Positions 29,395 to 36,703 of a stretch of DNA of 64,000 bases are shown piece by piece. Each line of letters begins with the position of its first letter. Position 1 is the first letter of the stretch. The stretch is taken from contig NZ_AP022599.1 in NCBI RefSeq assembly GCF_010725725.1, positions 5,420,750 to 5,484,749 on the forward strand, given 5' to 3'. Made by a program: the position numbers and the translations under genes. The notes below the pieces were generated by a model, which was not told the DNA's origin, ran no database searches, and was given only the letters and a program-made list of their open reading frames with translations. Source of the DNA: Mycolicibacterium pulveris (GTDB lineage: Bacteria; Actinomycetota; Actinomycetes; Mycobacteriales; Mycobacteriaceae).

Positions 29395-29655
29395 CTATCG
29401 GCGCGTCGGTCCGTCCCAGACAGTCAAGGGCTCGTCGGGCGTGACGATTGCTTCTTCCACTTTCCGCTGATCCTTCCCAGTCGGCCAAGACCTCGTGGAG
29501 CACCAGTCTGCCCTCGCGGCGCACCACAGCGCGTGTGCCCTGGTGGCCCACCACGGATCACTATCGCCACCAGGGGGTAGCCAACTTTCAGGATCGAAAG
29601 TCAACAGCTCCGGAGGCGGCATGCTGATCGCCGGTCGTTTGACGCGGTAGCCCAC
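29395..29655 (-). CDS. Hypothetical small island protein
   Basis: An 86-residue ORF ending 12 bp from the convergent restriction-modification stop and starting 12 bp downstream of the terminase gene. It has a Trp-rich centre (ESWLPPGGDSDPWWATRAHALW) and a short basic N-terminus. No family recognised. Its position as the last gene of the minus-strand transcript, next to the small terminase, would suit a packaging or head-related protein, but that is only an inference. Confidence 0.5.
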   Translation of the reverse strand: MGYRVKRPAISMPPPELLTFDPESWLPPGGDSDPWWATRAHALWCAARADWCSTRSWPTGKDQRKVEEAIVTPDEPLTVWDGPTRR

Positions 29656-29666
29656 TACTTGCCTCC

Positions 29667-29960
29667 TCAGGTAGCGCTGTCTAGGACACCCTTAGGCAGC
29701 CCCAAACTGGCGACTAGCTTCGCCAACACCAACGACTGTTGCCGCGCCTCGACCGCCGCCGGGTGCACACGCGGGCCCTGATTTGAGTCGATAATTGCGC
29801 CGGTTTCGGCGACTTTGCGCCGCAATTCCGCGATTAGATCACGTGCCCTACAGGCCTCCTCAAGCAGCGCCAGTTCGGGCGGGTCGAGGTCGAAATCGGC
29901 GGTCACGGCGTCCCACAGACGTCGCCCGGCGGTGGCCAGGCCGCGCGGTCTACTGGTCAT
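29667..29960 (-). CDS. Phage terminase small subunit, P27 type
   Basis: A 97-residue protein with the actinophage P27-like pattern: LWDAVTADFDLDPPELALLEEACRARD, a linker helix, then HPAAVEARQQSLVLAKLVASLGLP. Small terminases recognise the packaging site and recruit the large subunit. No large subunit is present in the island, so packaging would need a helper phage enzyme. In phage satellites, a satellite-coded small terminase redirects helper packaging, which is the main reason for reading this island as a satellite. Start ATG at 29960. Confidence 0.8.
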   Translation of the reverse strand: MTSRPRGLATAGRRLWDAVTADFDLDPPELALLEEACRARDLIAELRRKVAETGAIIDSNQGPRVHPAAVEARQQSLVLAKLVASLGLPKGVLDSAT

Positions 29961-30041
29961 AGTGTCCTCTCAAGCGCCCGAATTCTCTGAATCCTCGGGG
30001 ATAGAAATTCGCCTATGCCGTCGAGGTGCGGCGTGGCGGGA

Positions 30042-30136
30042 CTGGGGGGTATCCCCCAGGGTGTTGCCTGGTGTCTTGCTGTGGGTGTGCCTGCGCAGCG
30101 GGCCCGACGCCTCCGGGTTGGTGTGCCGGGCCCGCT
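30042..30136. terminator. Two hairpins upstream of the terminase gene
   Basis: CTGGGGG-GTAT-CCCCCAG (30042-30059) is a perfect 7-bp stem with a tetraloop. AGCGGGCCCG (30097-30106) pairs with CGGGCCCGCT (30127-30136). They lie in a 262-bp gap between island genes and may attenuate or process the transcript, or mark a packaging-related site. Confidence 0.4.
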
Positions 30137-30222
30137 GGCGGCGCGGCGAGGCGGCTCTCCAGCGGGGAGAAAGGAAAAACCCGGCTGGTCGTGCCTGCCT
30201 TGCCGCTGCTTCATCGGGCGTG

Positions 30223-30975
30223 TCAGATCGCTACGTGGCCGATGCCGTGCTGGTTTTGGCGGCGGCGTTCGCCGGCGGCCTGGTGCTCGGCAACGATCGG
30301 CGCGGCAGCTTCGGCCGCCTCGGCGGCGCTTGGGTACCAGAGTTGGCCGCCGCGCTTGAGCCCGGTGATGAGCGTGTCGAGGACGTTGTCGCCGTGCAGA
30401 TTGCGCACCTTGCGGGGCTCGCGCCAACGGGTGCAGTCGACGCCGTGCGGGCGCGGGTCGATCTCGGGCGGGGTGAGGTACACGTCGCGGAATTGGTACA
30501 GCTCGTTGAGCTGGCTGCCGGTGAGTTCTTTGTCGGCGACTAGGCGGGCGGCATCGGTTTTGCCTTCGCGGATCAGTGTGTCGAGGCGGGCGTCGCCGAG
30601 TTCGGCGATGCGTTCGAGCTTGCTGATGCAGTCGTCGGCGACCTCGGCCAGGGCAGCGTGGATTTCGTTGCGGCAGTCGAGGATCGCATCGAGCGCGTTG
30701 GCGGCGGCGGTGAGGCGGGCTTGTGCCCATGCGTCGCGGACGCGGCCGTGTGCGAGTTGGCGTAGTGCGAGCTGGTCGAGCTGATCGAGGCTGGCACCGT
30801 CGAGGACTGCGTCGTGCAGTGTGTGCGGCGATGGGTCAGGCACCGGGTTGGCTTCGATACGGTCGAGCAGTTCGACGGCTCGGGCGACGGGCTTAGGGAG
30901 GTCGACGTCGTGCTCGGCGAACTTTTTGAGGGCGGCGCGCAGCCGGTAGGGTGCGCCTTCGCGGCGGTTCCACAT
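30223..30975 (-). CDS. Hypothetical island protein, helical
   Basis: A 250-residue protein starting at ATG 30975 after GGAGACA; the longer frame upstream is a shadow of the neighbour. It is mostly helical with long Ala/Leu/Arg-rich stretches (ARLTAAANALDAILDCRNEIHAALAEVADDC) and a more structured C-terminal half containing YLTPPEIDPRPHGVDCTRW. No family recognised. It is the largest unassigned gene of the island, between regulatory genes and the terminase. Confidence 0.65.
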   Translation of the reverse strand: MWNRREGAPYRLRAALKKFAEHDVDLPKPVARAVELLDRIEANPVPDPSPHTLHDAVLDGASLDQLDQLALRQLAHGRVRDAWAQARLTAAANALDAILDCRNEIHAALAEVADDCISKLERIAELGDARLDTLIREGKTDAARLVADKELTGSQLNELYQFRDVYLTPPEIDPRPHGVDCTRWREPRKVRNLHGDNVLDTLITGLKRGGQLWYPSAAEAAEAAAPIVAEHQAAGERRRQNQHGIGHVAI

Positions 30976-30989
30976 ATGGTTGTCTCCGT

Positions 30990-31220
30990 TTACTTTTGGC
31001 GGTTGGCGGGGTTGCCGTATTCGCGTAGCGCGGCGGCTGCGGATTCCTTGGTGGCTCGGCCTCGGCGGTCTGCGCCTCGGGCGCGGCGCAGCGCTGCGGC
31101 GGCGCGGGCTTTCGGGTCTGTCGGTTCGGGCGGCGGGCGTAGCCGCGCGAGCAGCGTGTCGACGTCTTGTTCGCTCATGTCGGCGATCTGCTGCTCGACT
31201 TCGGGCGGTAGTTGTGTCAT
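30990..31220 (-). CDS. Hypothetical small protein
   Basis: A 76-residue protein beginning MTQLPPEVEQQIADMSEQDVDTLL, acidic at the N-terminus and very Arg/Ala-rich after residue 35. The start ATG at 31220 overlaps the stop of the HTH gene (ATGA), so the pair is coupled. No family recognised; a small adaptor or DNA-associated protein is possible. Confidence 0.6.
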   Translation of the reverse strand: MTQLPPEVEQQIADMSEQDVDTLLARLRPPPEPTDPKARAAAALRRARGADRRGRATKESAAAALREYGNPANRQK

Positions 31221-31624
31221 GCGTCAATCTCCTTGTGGTTCCTCATGGCTTGGATCGTTGCGGCTGGGAACATCCAGCGGCCGTGGATTTTTTGGCCGCC
31301 GAGCGCCTGGGCGCGGCGCTGCACCGTGCGGTGGTCGACGTCGAGCAGTTCTGCGGCGCGGCCGGTGGTGATCCAGTCATGCTGCAAGTCTTGCAGGCGG
31401 CCACCCGAAACCTGTCGTGTAGGCGACTCGACATGTGTTGTGCGGTGGACCGTTTCGAGGCGGCGCAGCAGCGCAATTACGGGTTGCGGTACTGGGCGGC
31501 CCGCTGCTGCGTGGCCGCGCCGGTAGGCGTCGACGGCGTGCAGGGCGGCGCGGACTTCGTCGCGGGTCAACCCGACGGCGACGGCGGCGGCCTGGTCCTC
31601 GCGGTCGGCGGCTGGGCGGGTCAT
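31217..31624 (-). CDS. Helix-turn-helix DNA-binding protein of the island
   Basis: A 135-residue protein. The C-terminal part is a MerR/excisionase-like HTH: WITTGRAAELLDVDHRTVQRRAQALGGQKIHGRWMFP, ending in a wing and a short helix. The N-terminal part is helical. It overlaps the neighbours by four bases on each side. It is a candidate regulator of island genes, or a second recombination directionality factor. Confidence 0.7.
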   Translation of the reverse strand: MTRPAADREDQAAAVAVGLTRDEVRAALHAVDAYRRGHAAAGRPVPQPVIALLRRLETVHRTTHVESPTRQVSGGRLQDLQHDWITTGRAAELLDVDHRTVQRRAQALGGQKIHGRWMFPAATIQAMRNHKEIDA

Positions 31625-31929
31625 GTCGCGTTCCTCGACGTCGTCGGCCGGTCCTCGCCGTCGCCGACGGCGGCGAGCTGCTTGACGTAGCGGCGCGGGT
31701 AAAAGCTCTCGCGGCGCTTGCCGTAGGCGATGGTGCAGCGCGGGCCGCCGCCACCGGCGCGGACTTTCGCGGCGGTCGTGTCGTCGACGGGCTGTGGGTC
31801 GAATAGTTTGAGTTCTTGGCCGCGCCAGACACGCCCGAGTCCGTCGATGCGGTCGACGCTGCGCACGCGGCGGCCATCGGCGCTGACTTGGTGGTGGGGG
31901 TATCCGTCGATCGGCAGCCAGTCGGTCAC
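31621..31929 (-). CDS. NUMOD4-like domain protein without an HNH nuclease
   Basis: A 102-residue protein starting at GTG 31929 with GGAGG upstream. VTDWLPIDGYPHHQVSADGRRVRSVDR matches the NUMOD4 DNA-binding module that usually precedes an HNH homing endonuclease. Here the module is followed only by a loop-rich Gly region and a short basic end, so no nuclease is present. It may bind DNA as a stand-alone regulator. Coupled to both neighbours by four-base overlaps. Confidence 0.62.
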   Translation of the reverse strand: MTDWLPIDGYPHHQVSADGRRVRSVDRIDGLGRVWRGQELKLFDPQPVDDTTAAKVRAGGGGPRCTIAYGKRRESFYPRRYVKQLAAVGDGEDRPTTSRNAT

Positions 31930-32126
31930 GATGCGCCTCCGCGTGGCATGAGTGCGGCGACGCCGACGGTGGCGAGGCCGCGGCGGGCGACGGCCGCCGG
32001 GTCGGCGAGGCGGGCGAGCTGCTCGACCTCGGGGTCGTAGTTGTCGTCGGCCGCCGGGCCGCCGGTTGTAGATGGAGATGTCATCGACTTCTGTGCCCGG
32101 CGGCGGCCGCCGGTGGAGGTGGTCAT
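31926..32126 (-). CDS. Hypothetical small island protein
   Basis: A 66-residue protein with a basic Ser/Thr/Arg head and a short helical centre (DPEVEQLARLADPAAVARRGLATVGVAALM). It is the first gene of the overlapping string 32126-30990 and starts at an ATG preceded by GAAGGAA. Function unknown. Confidence 0.55.
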   Translation of the reverse strand: MTTSTGGRRRAQKSMTSPSTTGGPAADDNYDPEVEQLARLADPAAVARRGLATVGVAALMPRGGAS

Positions 32127-32267
32127 GGCTGGGGTTCCTTCGCTTTCTTTTCGCTAGCTGATTGGTGCCGTCGGGGAAGGGGGGTTTTGGCCTCCGATTC
32201 GACGCCGTCGGTGTTTGCTGGCGGGCTGTTGAGTGAAGCAGCAGCCGGGGCCGCAGGGTGACGGCTT

Positions 32268-32423
32268 CCCAGTCGTGCCCAGTCGTGCCCTCAGTCGGGC
32301 CCACACACATGGGAGGGCACGAGTGGCACGACTGGACTGACCAGGCAGTATGTACTTAGATTTTGAGTCAAGAGCCCAGTCGTGCCCTGTGTGAGCGTCT
32401 GGGCCCGACTGAGGGACCGACTG
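32268..32423. other. Iteron cluster with A/T-rich core, candidate island replication origin
   Basis: CCCAGTCGTGCCC occurs at 32268-32280, 32278-32290 and 32375-32387, with an inverted copy GGCACGACTGG at 32325-32335. CCCTCAGTCGGGCCC (32288-32302) is repeated inverted at 32401-32415. Between the two groups lies the A/T-rich stretch 32346-32370. The cluster fills a 323-bp gap with no gene, directly downstream of the RepA-like ATPase gene. This layout is what an initiator-bound origin with an unwinding element looks like. It may also contain the promoter for the gene at 32126. Confidence 0.62.
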
Positions 32424-32449
32424 GATTGCTGGCCTGCGCCCGGCGGCTG

Positions 32450-33832
32450 TCATTGGGCGGCCTTCCGTAGCGACCAGAATGTGCGCGACGGCACTTCGCG
32501 GGTGCGTTCGATGTGCACGCCGATCCGGTGCCCGGCGGTCCGCAACATCTTCGCGCTGAATCCGAGTTCGGCGGCCGCCGCCAGCACGTCCTCGCGTGGT
32601 ACGCGCCCGGTGGCCGCTAGGTAGCCCTTGAGCCATTTCTTGCACTCGTCGGTGCCTGAGCGGGTGTGGCTGCTGCGTTCGGCGATCAGCAGCTCGCGCA
32701 CGGTCGTTTCGGTGGGGCCGATCAGTTCGAAGCGGGCTACGTCGTCGGTGTTGCCGTCGTCGAGTTTCACGCGGTGGCTGCCGATCCGGTAGGCGAGCGA
32801 CAGGTCTTCGAATCCGGCCGAGTTTTTCGCTTGCGACATGACGCGGGTGCCGTCGTCGGCTTCACGATCAATTGCGAATCCGAATACGCAGCGCGCTAAT
32901 TCTCCGAATGCTGACGATCCGGTGATGGATGCGACAACGTCGCCTGTCGGTGCTTTTGTCATGTGGCAGATGCCTACGACGGTGCCGTCGATCGCTTCGG
33001 CGATGCGTACCCAGGGGTCGAGGTAGTCGCGTACTTCGTTGTTGCGGTTTATGTCTGCGTCGCCGGTGATGGTGCCCATCAGCGGGTCGAGGAACACCGC
33101 GCGAATGTTTTTGGCGGTGAACATTTTGGCGAGGGCGGCCTCGTCGGTGATTGAGCGGATGCGTGCGGGGTCGCCGTTGCGTTCGATGAAGTAGACGCGG
33201 TCCATGTCTGCACCGGCGGCTTTGAGTGACGGCGCGACGGTGTAGTGCCATGCTTCCTCAGTGGCGATGTAGGCGACGTTGACGGGTTGGCCTTCCCAGC
33301 AGCCCGGCAGGGTGCCTTGCGTCCATCCTGCGGCGAACCAGCGGGCTGCAGTGGACTTCCCGGCGGCCGGTCTGCCGCCGAACAGGGTGATTGCGGCTTT
33401 GAGGATGCGGCCCCGGCCGTCGTATTCCCACACCCAGTCTGCTTTCCGCGTGTGGACGGTGGAGGCCTTCACGAGCCGCATTTCTGCGGTCGACTCGGCC
33501 GCCAGTTCGAGTCCGGCGGTGACTGCGGCTTGCGCGGCCGGGTTGGCGTTGTACAGGTCGAGCGGATGCTGGCGGGTGTTGCGCCCGGTGAGCGCGTCGA
33601 CGGCTTCGTGTTGGGTCATGTGATCCTCGCTGGATGGTGCTGGGACACCGGGGCCGCCCGTGTGCCAGTGATCGAAGCACGGGTAGGCGATGTGTTGCCC
33701 GTGGTCGATGTGGTCGTTGATGTAGTCGATCCAGTCGGCGCGGTCGGCCTGGTACGCCGCGATTTCGTCAGCGGTTGCTGCCTCGGCGGCGCAGAGGAGC
33801 CGTGTCGCGGGGTGTCCGGTATGGTCTGTCAT
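32450..33832 (-). CDS. RepA-like AAA ATPase / hexameric helicase
   Basis: A 460-residue protein starting at ATG 33832. A helical N-terminal region of about 130 residues is followed by a RecA-type core: Walker A FGGRPAAGKSTAARW, the ATEEAWH segment, Walker B AVFLDPLMG, and VVGICHMTK. This fits the AAA_25/RepA family used by plasmids, phages and satellites for replication. The C-terminal part (GRVPREDVLAAAAELGFSAKMLRTAGHRIGV) is a winged-helix-like DNA-binding domain. The adjacent iterons are its probable target. Confidence 0.82.
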   Translation of the reverse strand: MTDHTGHPATRLLCAAEAATADEIAAYQADRADWIDYINDHIDHGQHIAYPCFDHWHTGGPGVPAPSSEDHMTQHEAVDALTGRNTRQHPLDLYNANPAAQAAVTAGLELAAESTAEMRLVKASTVHTRKADWVWEYDGRGRILKAAITLFGGRPAAGKSTAARWFAAGWTQGTLPGCWEGQPVNVAYIATEEAWHYTVAPSLKAAGADMDRVYFIERNGDPARIRSITDEAALAKMFTAKNIRAVFLDPLMGTITGDADINRNNEVRDYLDPWVRIAEAIDGTVVGICHMTKAPTGDVVASITGSSAFGELARCVFGFAIDREADDGTRVMSQAKNSAGFEDLSLAYRIGSHRVKLDDGNTDDVARFELIGPTETTVRELLIAERSSHTRSGTDECKKWLKGYLAATGRVPREDVLAAAAELGFSAKMLRTAGHRIGVHIERTREVPSRTFWSLRKAAQ

Positions 33833-33929
33833 GCGTAGGCATTCCGATCTCCTGGTGTGGGGAGGGGTTTGCTTTTTATGGGTGGATCGCCGCCGGGCCC
33901 TGGTGTTGTGCCCGGCGGCGATCGCCGTT

Positions 33930-34124
33930 TCAGGCTGCCGGGATGGGTTCAAGCAGCTGCTCGACGTCGGCGCGGCGCAGCCGGATTGAGCGGCCGTCGC
34001 GGACGCGGTAGGCGGTGATCCGGCCTTCGGCGATCCATAGCCGCACTGAGCGGTCGGTTACCTGTAGTTCGTCGGCGACCTGGGCTACGGTCATCCATTT
34101 GGGTTGAGTTTGCTTGCGGGACAT
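33930..34124 (-). CDS. Excisionase-like HTH protein
   Basis: A 64-residue protein with WMTVAQVADELQVTDRSVRLWIAEGRITAYRVRDGRSIRLRRADVEQLL, a winged MerR-type helix-turn-helix typical of excisionases (recombination directionality factors). Start ATG at 34124, preceded by AAGGGGAAAA. The gene lies between the integrase and the ATPase on the same strand. It should direct the integrase toward excision. Confidence 0.82.
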   Translation of the reverse strand: MSRKQTQPKWMTVAQVADELQVTDRSVRLWIAEGRITAYRVRDGRSIRLRRADVEQLLEPIPAA

Positions 34125-34428
34125 CGGTTTTCCCCTTCTTGGGTTTGGGGTCGACCGGGCATAAAAATTGGGGCCGGTCGACACACGTGTTTCCTGGTGT
34201 GTCGCCCGGCCCCGATGAGCACACCGCCCCCGAACCCGGTGTCACCGCGAACCGCGCCATATGTAGCTGTTGCGGCGCTGCTGGTCAAATGCTTGGCAGG
34301 TGTTTTCGCGTCCCTAGTCGGGGTGTCGCTAGGCGGCACGGCCTGCTGCTGAAAATGAAGTGTACTACATGTTTTCCGCGCACATGATTGTGAAACCTGT
34401 TGTGTATCAACACTTCGTGTAGGCAGGT
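34125..34428. other. Intergenic region between integrase and excisionase genes
   Basis: About 300 bp holding the terminator listed below and, at the integrase end, CGTGTAG-GCAGGT-CTACACG (34416-34435), an inverted repeat overlapping the integrase stop. The remainder probably carries the promoter for the excisionase-replication transcript. No gene seen. Confidence 0.5.
34160..34213 (-). terminator. Intrinsic terminator between integrase and excisionase genes
   Basis: The arms 34170-34186 and 34197-34213 form a 17-bp stem with one mismatch and a 10-base loop. Read on the minus strand, the stem is followed by AATTTTTAT. It would stop integrase transcripts before the excisionase gene and so separate integration from excision and replication. 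Confidence 0.78.
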
Positions 34429-35547
34429 CTACACGCCGGTGTTGACCAGCCTCGACAGCAGCTCGGCTATCTCCCGGTCGCGGCCCTGCGCGGCGTGCTG
34501 GTAGCGCATCGCCGCCGCCGGGGTTGAGTGCCCGAGCCGCGCCATCAGTTCGGCCAGCGTCGCACCCGTAGAGGCGGCCAGCACCGCCCCTGAGTGCCGC
34601 AAATCATGGAAACGTAGGTCGGGCCGCCCGGCGGCTTCACGCGCCGCATAGAACCGCCTGTAGAGCGACGCCGGGGCGAGGTGGCCGCCGTGCTGGGCGG
34701 GGAATAGCAGCGCGTCGCCACCGGGGCCGACATGGCGGTCCAGGTGCTCGACGACGGCGGGCAACAGGTGCGGCGGCACATGCACATCGCGCACACCAGC
34801 ATCGGACTTGGGAGTTGTCACCTTGAACTGGCCGCCGGTGCGTACCACGGCGCGCTCCACGCGTATCACTCCGGCGGCCGGGTCGACGTCTCGGCGGCGT
34901 AGCTCGGTCAGCTCACCGAAACGCAGCGCGCACCACGACGCGAGCAAAACCATCACCCGATACTGGTCGGGCATCGCGTCGGTGAGCGCGGCCAGCTCGT
35001 CGAGCGTCGCGGGCCGAATCCGATGCACTCGTTTCGCTGAACCCGCGCCGCGAATCACGCACGGGTTAGCGGGGATTCGGCCGTCACCGGCTGCTGTGCC
35101 CATGATCGTCCGCAGAAGCCCGTAGGCGTGGGCGCGCAGCGTCGGCGTCTCGTCACCCATCGCCGAGTGCCAGCGGCGAACGTCGTCGGCGGTGATCGAC
35201 GCCAGCGGCAGCGCGCCGAGCGGCGGGAGAATCTGCGTGTCGAGCAGCCGCCGGTAATGCTCGCGGGTGCGGTCCTTGAGTTGGCGGTGTTCGAGCCACC
35301 GCTCGGCGTACGCGGCGAGTGTGAGTTTGCGCCTGGGCGACGGCGTCCCGGCGGCCGCCGTGGGGGGCTCCCACACCTTGCGCACTATGTCGGCGTGCTG
35401 CAGTGCGAGCCAGGCGCGGGCGTCGCGCTTCGTCAGGAACAGGGTGGGGGCGCTGTGGCGGCGGCCGTCGGGGCCGTAGTAGCGGGCCCTGTAGCGGCCG
35501 CTGCGCTCCTTTTCGACCGAGCCAAACACACCAGGCTTGCGGGCCAC
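34429..35547 (-). CDS. int: Tyrosine site-specific integrase
   Basis: A 372-residue phage integrase. The N-terminal arm-binding domain is near residues 1-60 (GRYRARYYGPDGRR), the core-binding SAM-like domain near 75-165, and the catalytic domain carries Arg in SWCALRFGELTEL, HDLRHSG (H-x-x-R), LGHSTP and the nucleophile Tyr in AAMRYQHA. All catalytic residues are present. The start is 150 bp from attR, as usual for island integrases, and paired arm-type repeats lie just upstream of it. Confidence 0.95.
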   Translation of the reverse strand: MARKPGVFGSVEKERSGRYRARYYGPDGRRHSAPTLFLTKRDARAWLALQHADIVRKVWEPPTAAAGTPSPRRKLTLAAYAERWLEHRQLKDRTREHYRRLLDTQILPPLGALPLASITADDVRRWHSAMGDETPTLRAHAYGLLRTIMGTAAGDGRIPANPCVIRGAGSAKRVHRIRPATLDELAALTDAMPDQYRVMVLLASWCALRFGELTELRRRDVDPAAGVIRVERAVVRTGGQFKVTTPKSDAGVRDVHVPPHLLPAVVEHLDRHVGPGGDALLFPAQHGGHLAPASLYRRFYAAREAAGRPDLRFHDLRHSGAVLAASTGATLAELMARLGHSTPAAAMRYQHAAQGRDREIAELLSRLVNTGV

Positions 35548-35560
35548 CGGGCGACCTCCT

Positions 35561-35579
35561 GCGGGCTATATGCGGGCTA
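35561..35579 (+). promoter_or_regulatory. Paired arm-type integrase sites, right side
   Basis: GCGGGCTA at 35561 and 35572, the same 11-bp step as at 26118-26136, and 18 of 19 bases are identical to that pair. It lies between the integrase start and attR, so bound integrase could also repress its own gene. Confidence 0.6.
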
Positions 35580-35696
35580 TCAGAGCATACCGGCGTGCCG
35601 CTAGCTTCCGCTACGTTCCGGCTGTACTGTGTGGAGTTAGCGCAGGTCAATGCCGATTTGCGCTGGTCAACAACGTGATATCAGCAAACTGATTGA

Positions 35697-35742
35697 ACTG
35701 GTTCAATCCCAGTATCGCGCACCACAGTTTGTGCAGGTCAAG
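35697..35742 (+). repeat. attR, right attachment site of the island
   Basis: Copy of 26042-26087 with one mismatch at 35731. It holds only the 3' 25 bases of the tRNA-Val gene plus its CCA and flank, not a full tRNA. Host sequence resumes after it. Confidence 0.93.
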
Positions 35743-35835
35743 TTACGTTTCTAGAGTCGGCGTTATCACGAACGGCCCGCCTGGGATGGAGGGGCTTCGC
35801 TTCTCAGCCTGGCCAAGACGATAGCTAGGACGCCG

Positions 35836-36591
35836 CTAGCCGAGTGAATCCCAGAAATCCCTGAGCACCGCCGCGCCGCGGGCCGGATCCTCCACCATCC
35901 ACCAGTGGCCCAGTCCGTCGAGCACTTCGGTGCGGGCTCCCGCTCGCTCCGCCGCCCGGCCCCGGTTTTCGGTCGAGCCAATGTAGGGGTCGTCGGTGGC
36001 CAGCAGCGAAAGGCCCGGTTTGGCCGCCGCGTTCTCCAGGTCACGGCCGGCCTCCGCCATAGCGGGTTGTGCAGCCGAGCGATACAGCTGCAGGATCGCC
36101 CGCCCCATCTCCGGACCCTGAGCCGGGGCGATCTTCATCGCGATGTCCAGCGGTATGCCGAACGTGGCCATCCGTTCGGCCCTGTCTTGGACGCTGCCGC
36201 CCAGCAGCTCGTCGACAAGCTTCTCCCCCTCGACCGGCGTCTGCCACACCCGAGCCAGGTCATGCCACACGTATTCGGGGTCGAACAACCCGACCACATC
36301 GCTTGCCCAGCTGCGCACCAGTTCCGGACGATGCATCACCACGTTCACCACATGCCCGCCGCCCCAGTCGTGCCCGACGAGGTCGACCGGCTCGCCGATG
36401 CCCTCCAACTCGTCTTCGAGCCAGTCGCGGTAGGCAAGGTAGGTCGCCGGGAACCCGGCGGGCAACGGCGCACCGAAGCCGGGTGGTGACAGGCACACCA
36501 CGTCGTCGCGTCCCAGGGCATCGATCAGCGGGCCCCAGATCGCGTCGGTTTCTGGATTACCGTGCACCAGAACGACAGTCATGACCGCCAT
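35836..36591 (-). CDS. Alpha/beta hydrolase
   Basis: A 251-residue protein with the hydrolase fold: VLVHGNPETDAIW oxyanion segment, the nucleophile elbow GHDWGGGH (Asp nucleophile, as in haloalkane dehalogenases and epoxide hydrolases) and the catalytic His in DGLGHWWMVEDP. An Asp nucleophile favours epoxide or halide substrates over esters. Two in-frame ATGs, at 36591 and 36582, are possible. It is the first host gene right of the island and may be cotranscribed with the oxidoreductase upstream. Confidence 0.85.
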   Translation of the reverse strand: MAVMTVVLVHGNPETDAIWGPLIDALGRDDVVCLSPPGFGAPLPAGFPATYLAYRDWLEDELEGIGEPVDLVGHDWGGGHVVNVVMHRPELVRSWASDVVGLFDPEYVWHDLARVWQTPVEGEKLVDELLGGSVQDRAERMATFGIPLDIAMKIAPAQGPEMGRAILQLYRSAAQPAMAEAGRDLENAAAKPGLSLLATDDPYIGSTENRGRAAERAGARTEVLDGLGHWWMVEDPARGAAVLRDFWDSLG

Positions 36592-36703
36592 CCTCGCACG
36601 CGGCCGCCGCGTGAGGACGTGTTTGGCTGCGGCCCATCGCTGCGCCGCGAGGGGTGCTCACCGCGGCTTCGCTGCCGGACGGTCGCTCCAGAAAGCGCCG
36701 GGG

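Larger units (their letters stand above)
26042..35742. mobile_element. Integrated satellite-like island at tRNA-Val (about 9.7 kb)
   Basis: The element lies between 46-bp direct repeats. From right to left it encodes integrase, excisionase, RepA-like ATPase, iteron region, five small proteins, a P27-type small terminase subunit and one more small protein, all on the minus strand. A type IIG restriction-modification gene faces them at the left end. There are no capsid, portal, tail or lysis genes. Size and site match phiRv2 of M. tuberculosis as I recall it, but phiRv2 has capsid and prohead protease genes that are missing here. The likely reading is a phage satellite that relies on a helper for particles; a degraded prophage is the alternative. 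Confidence 0.88.
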
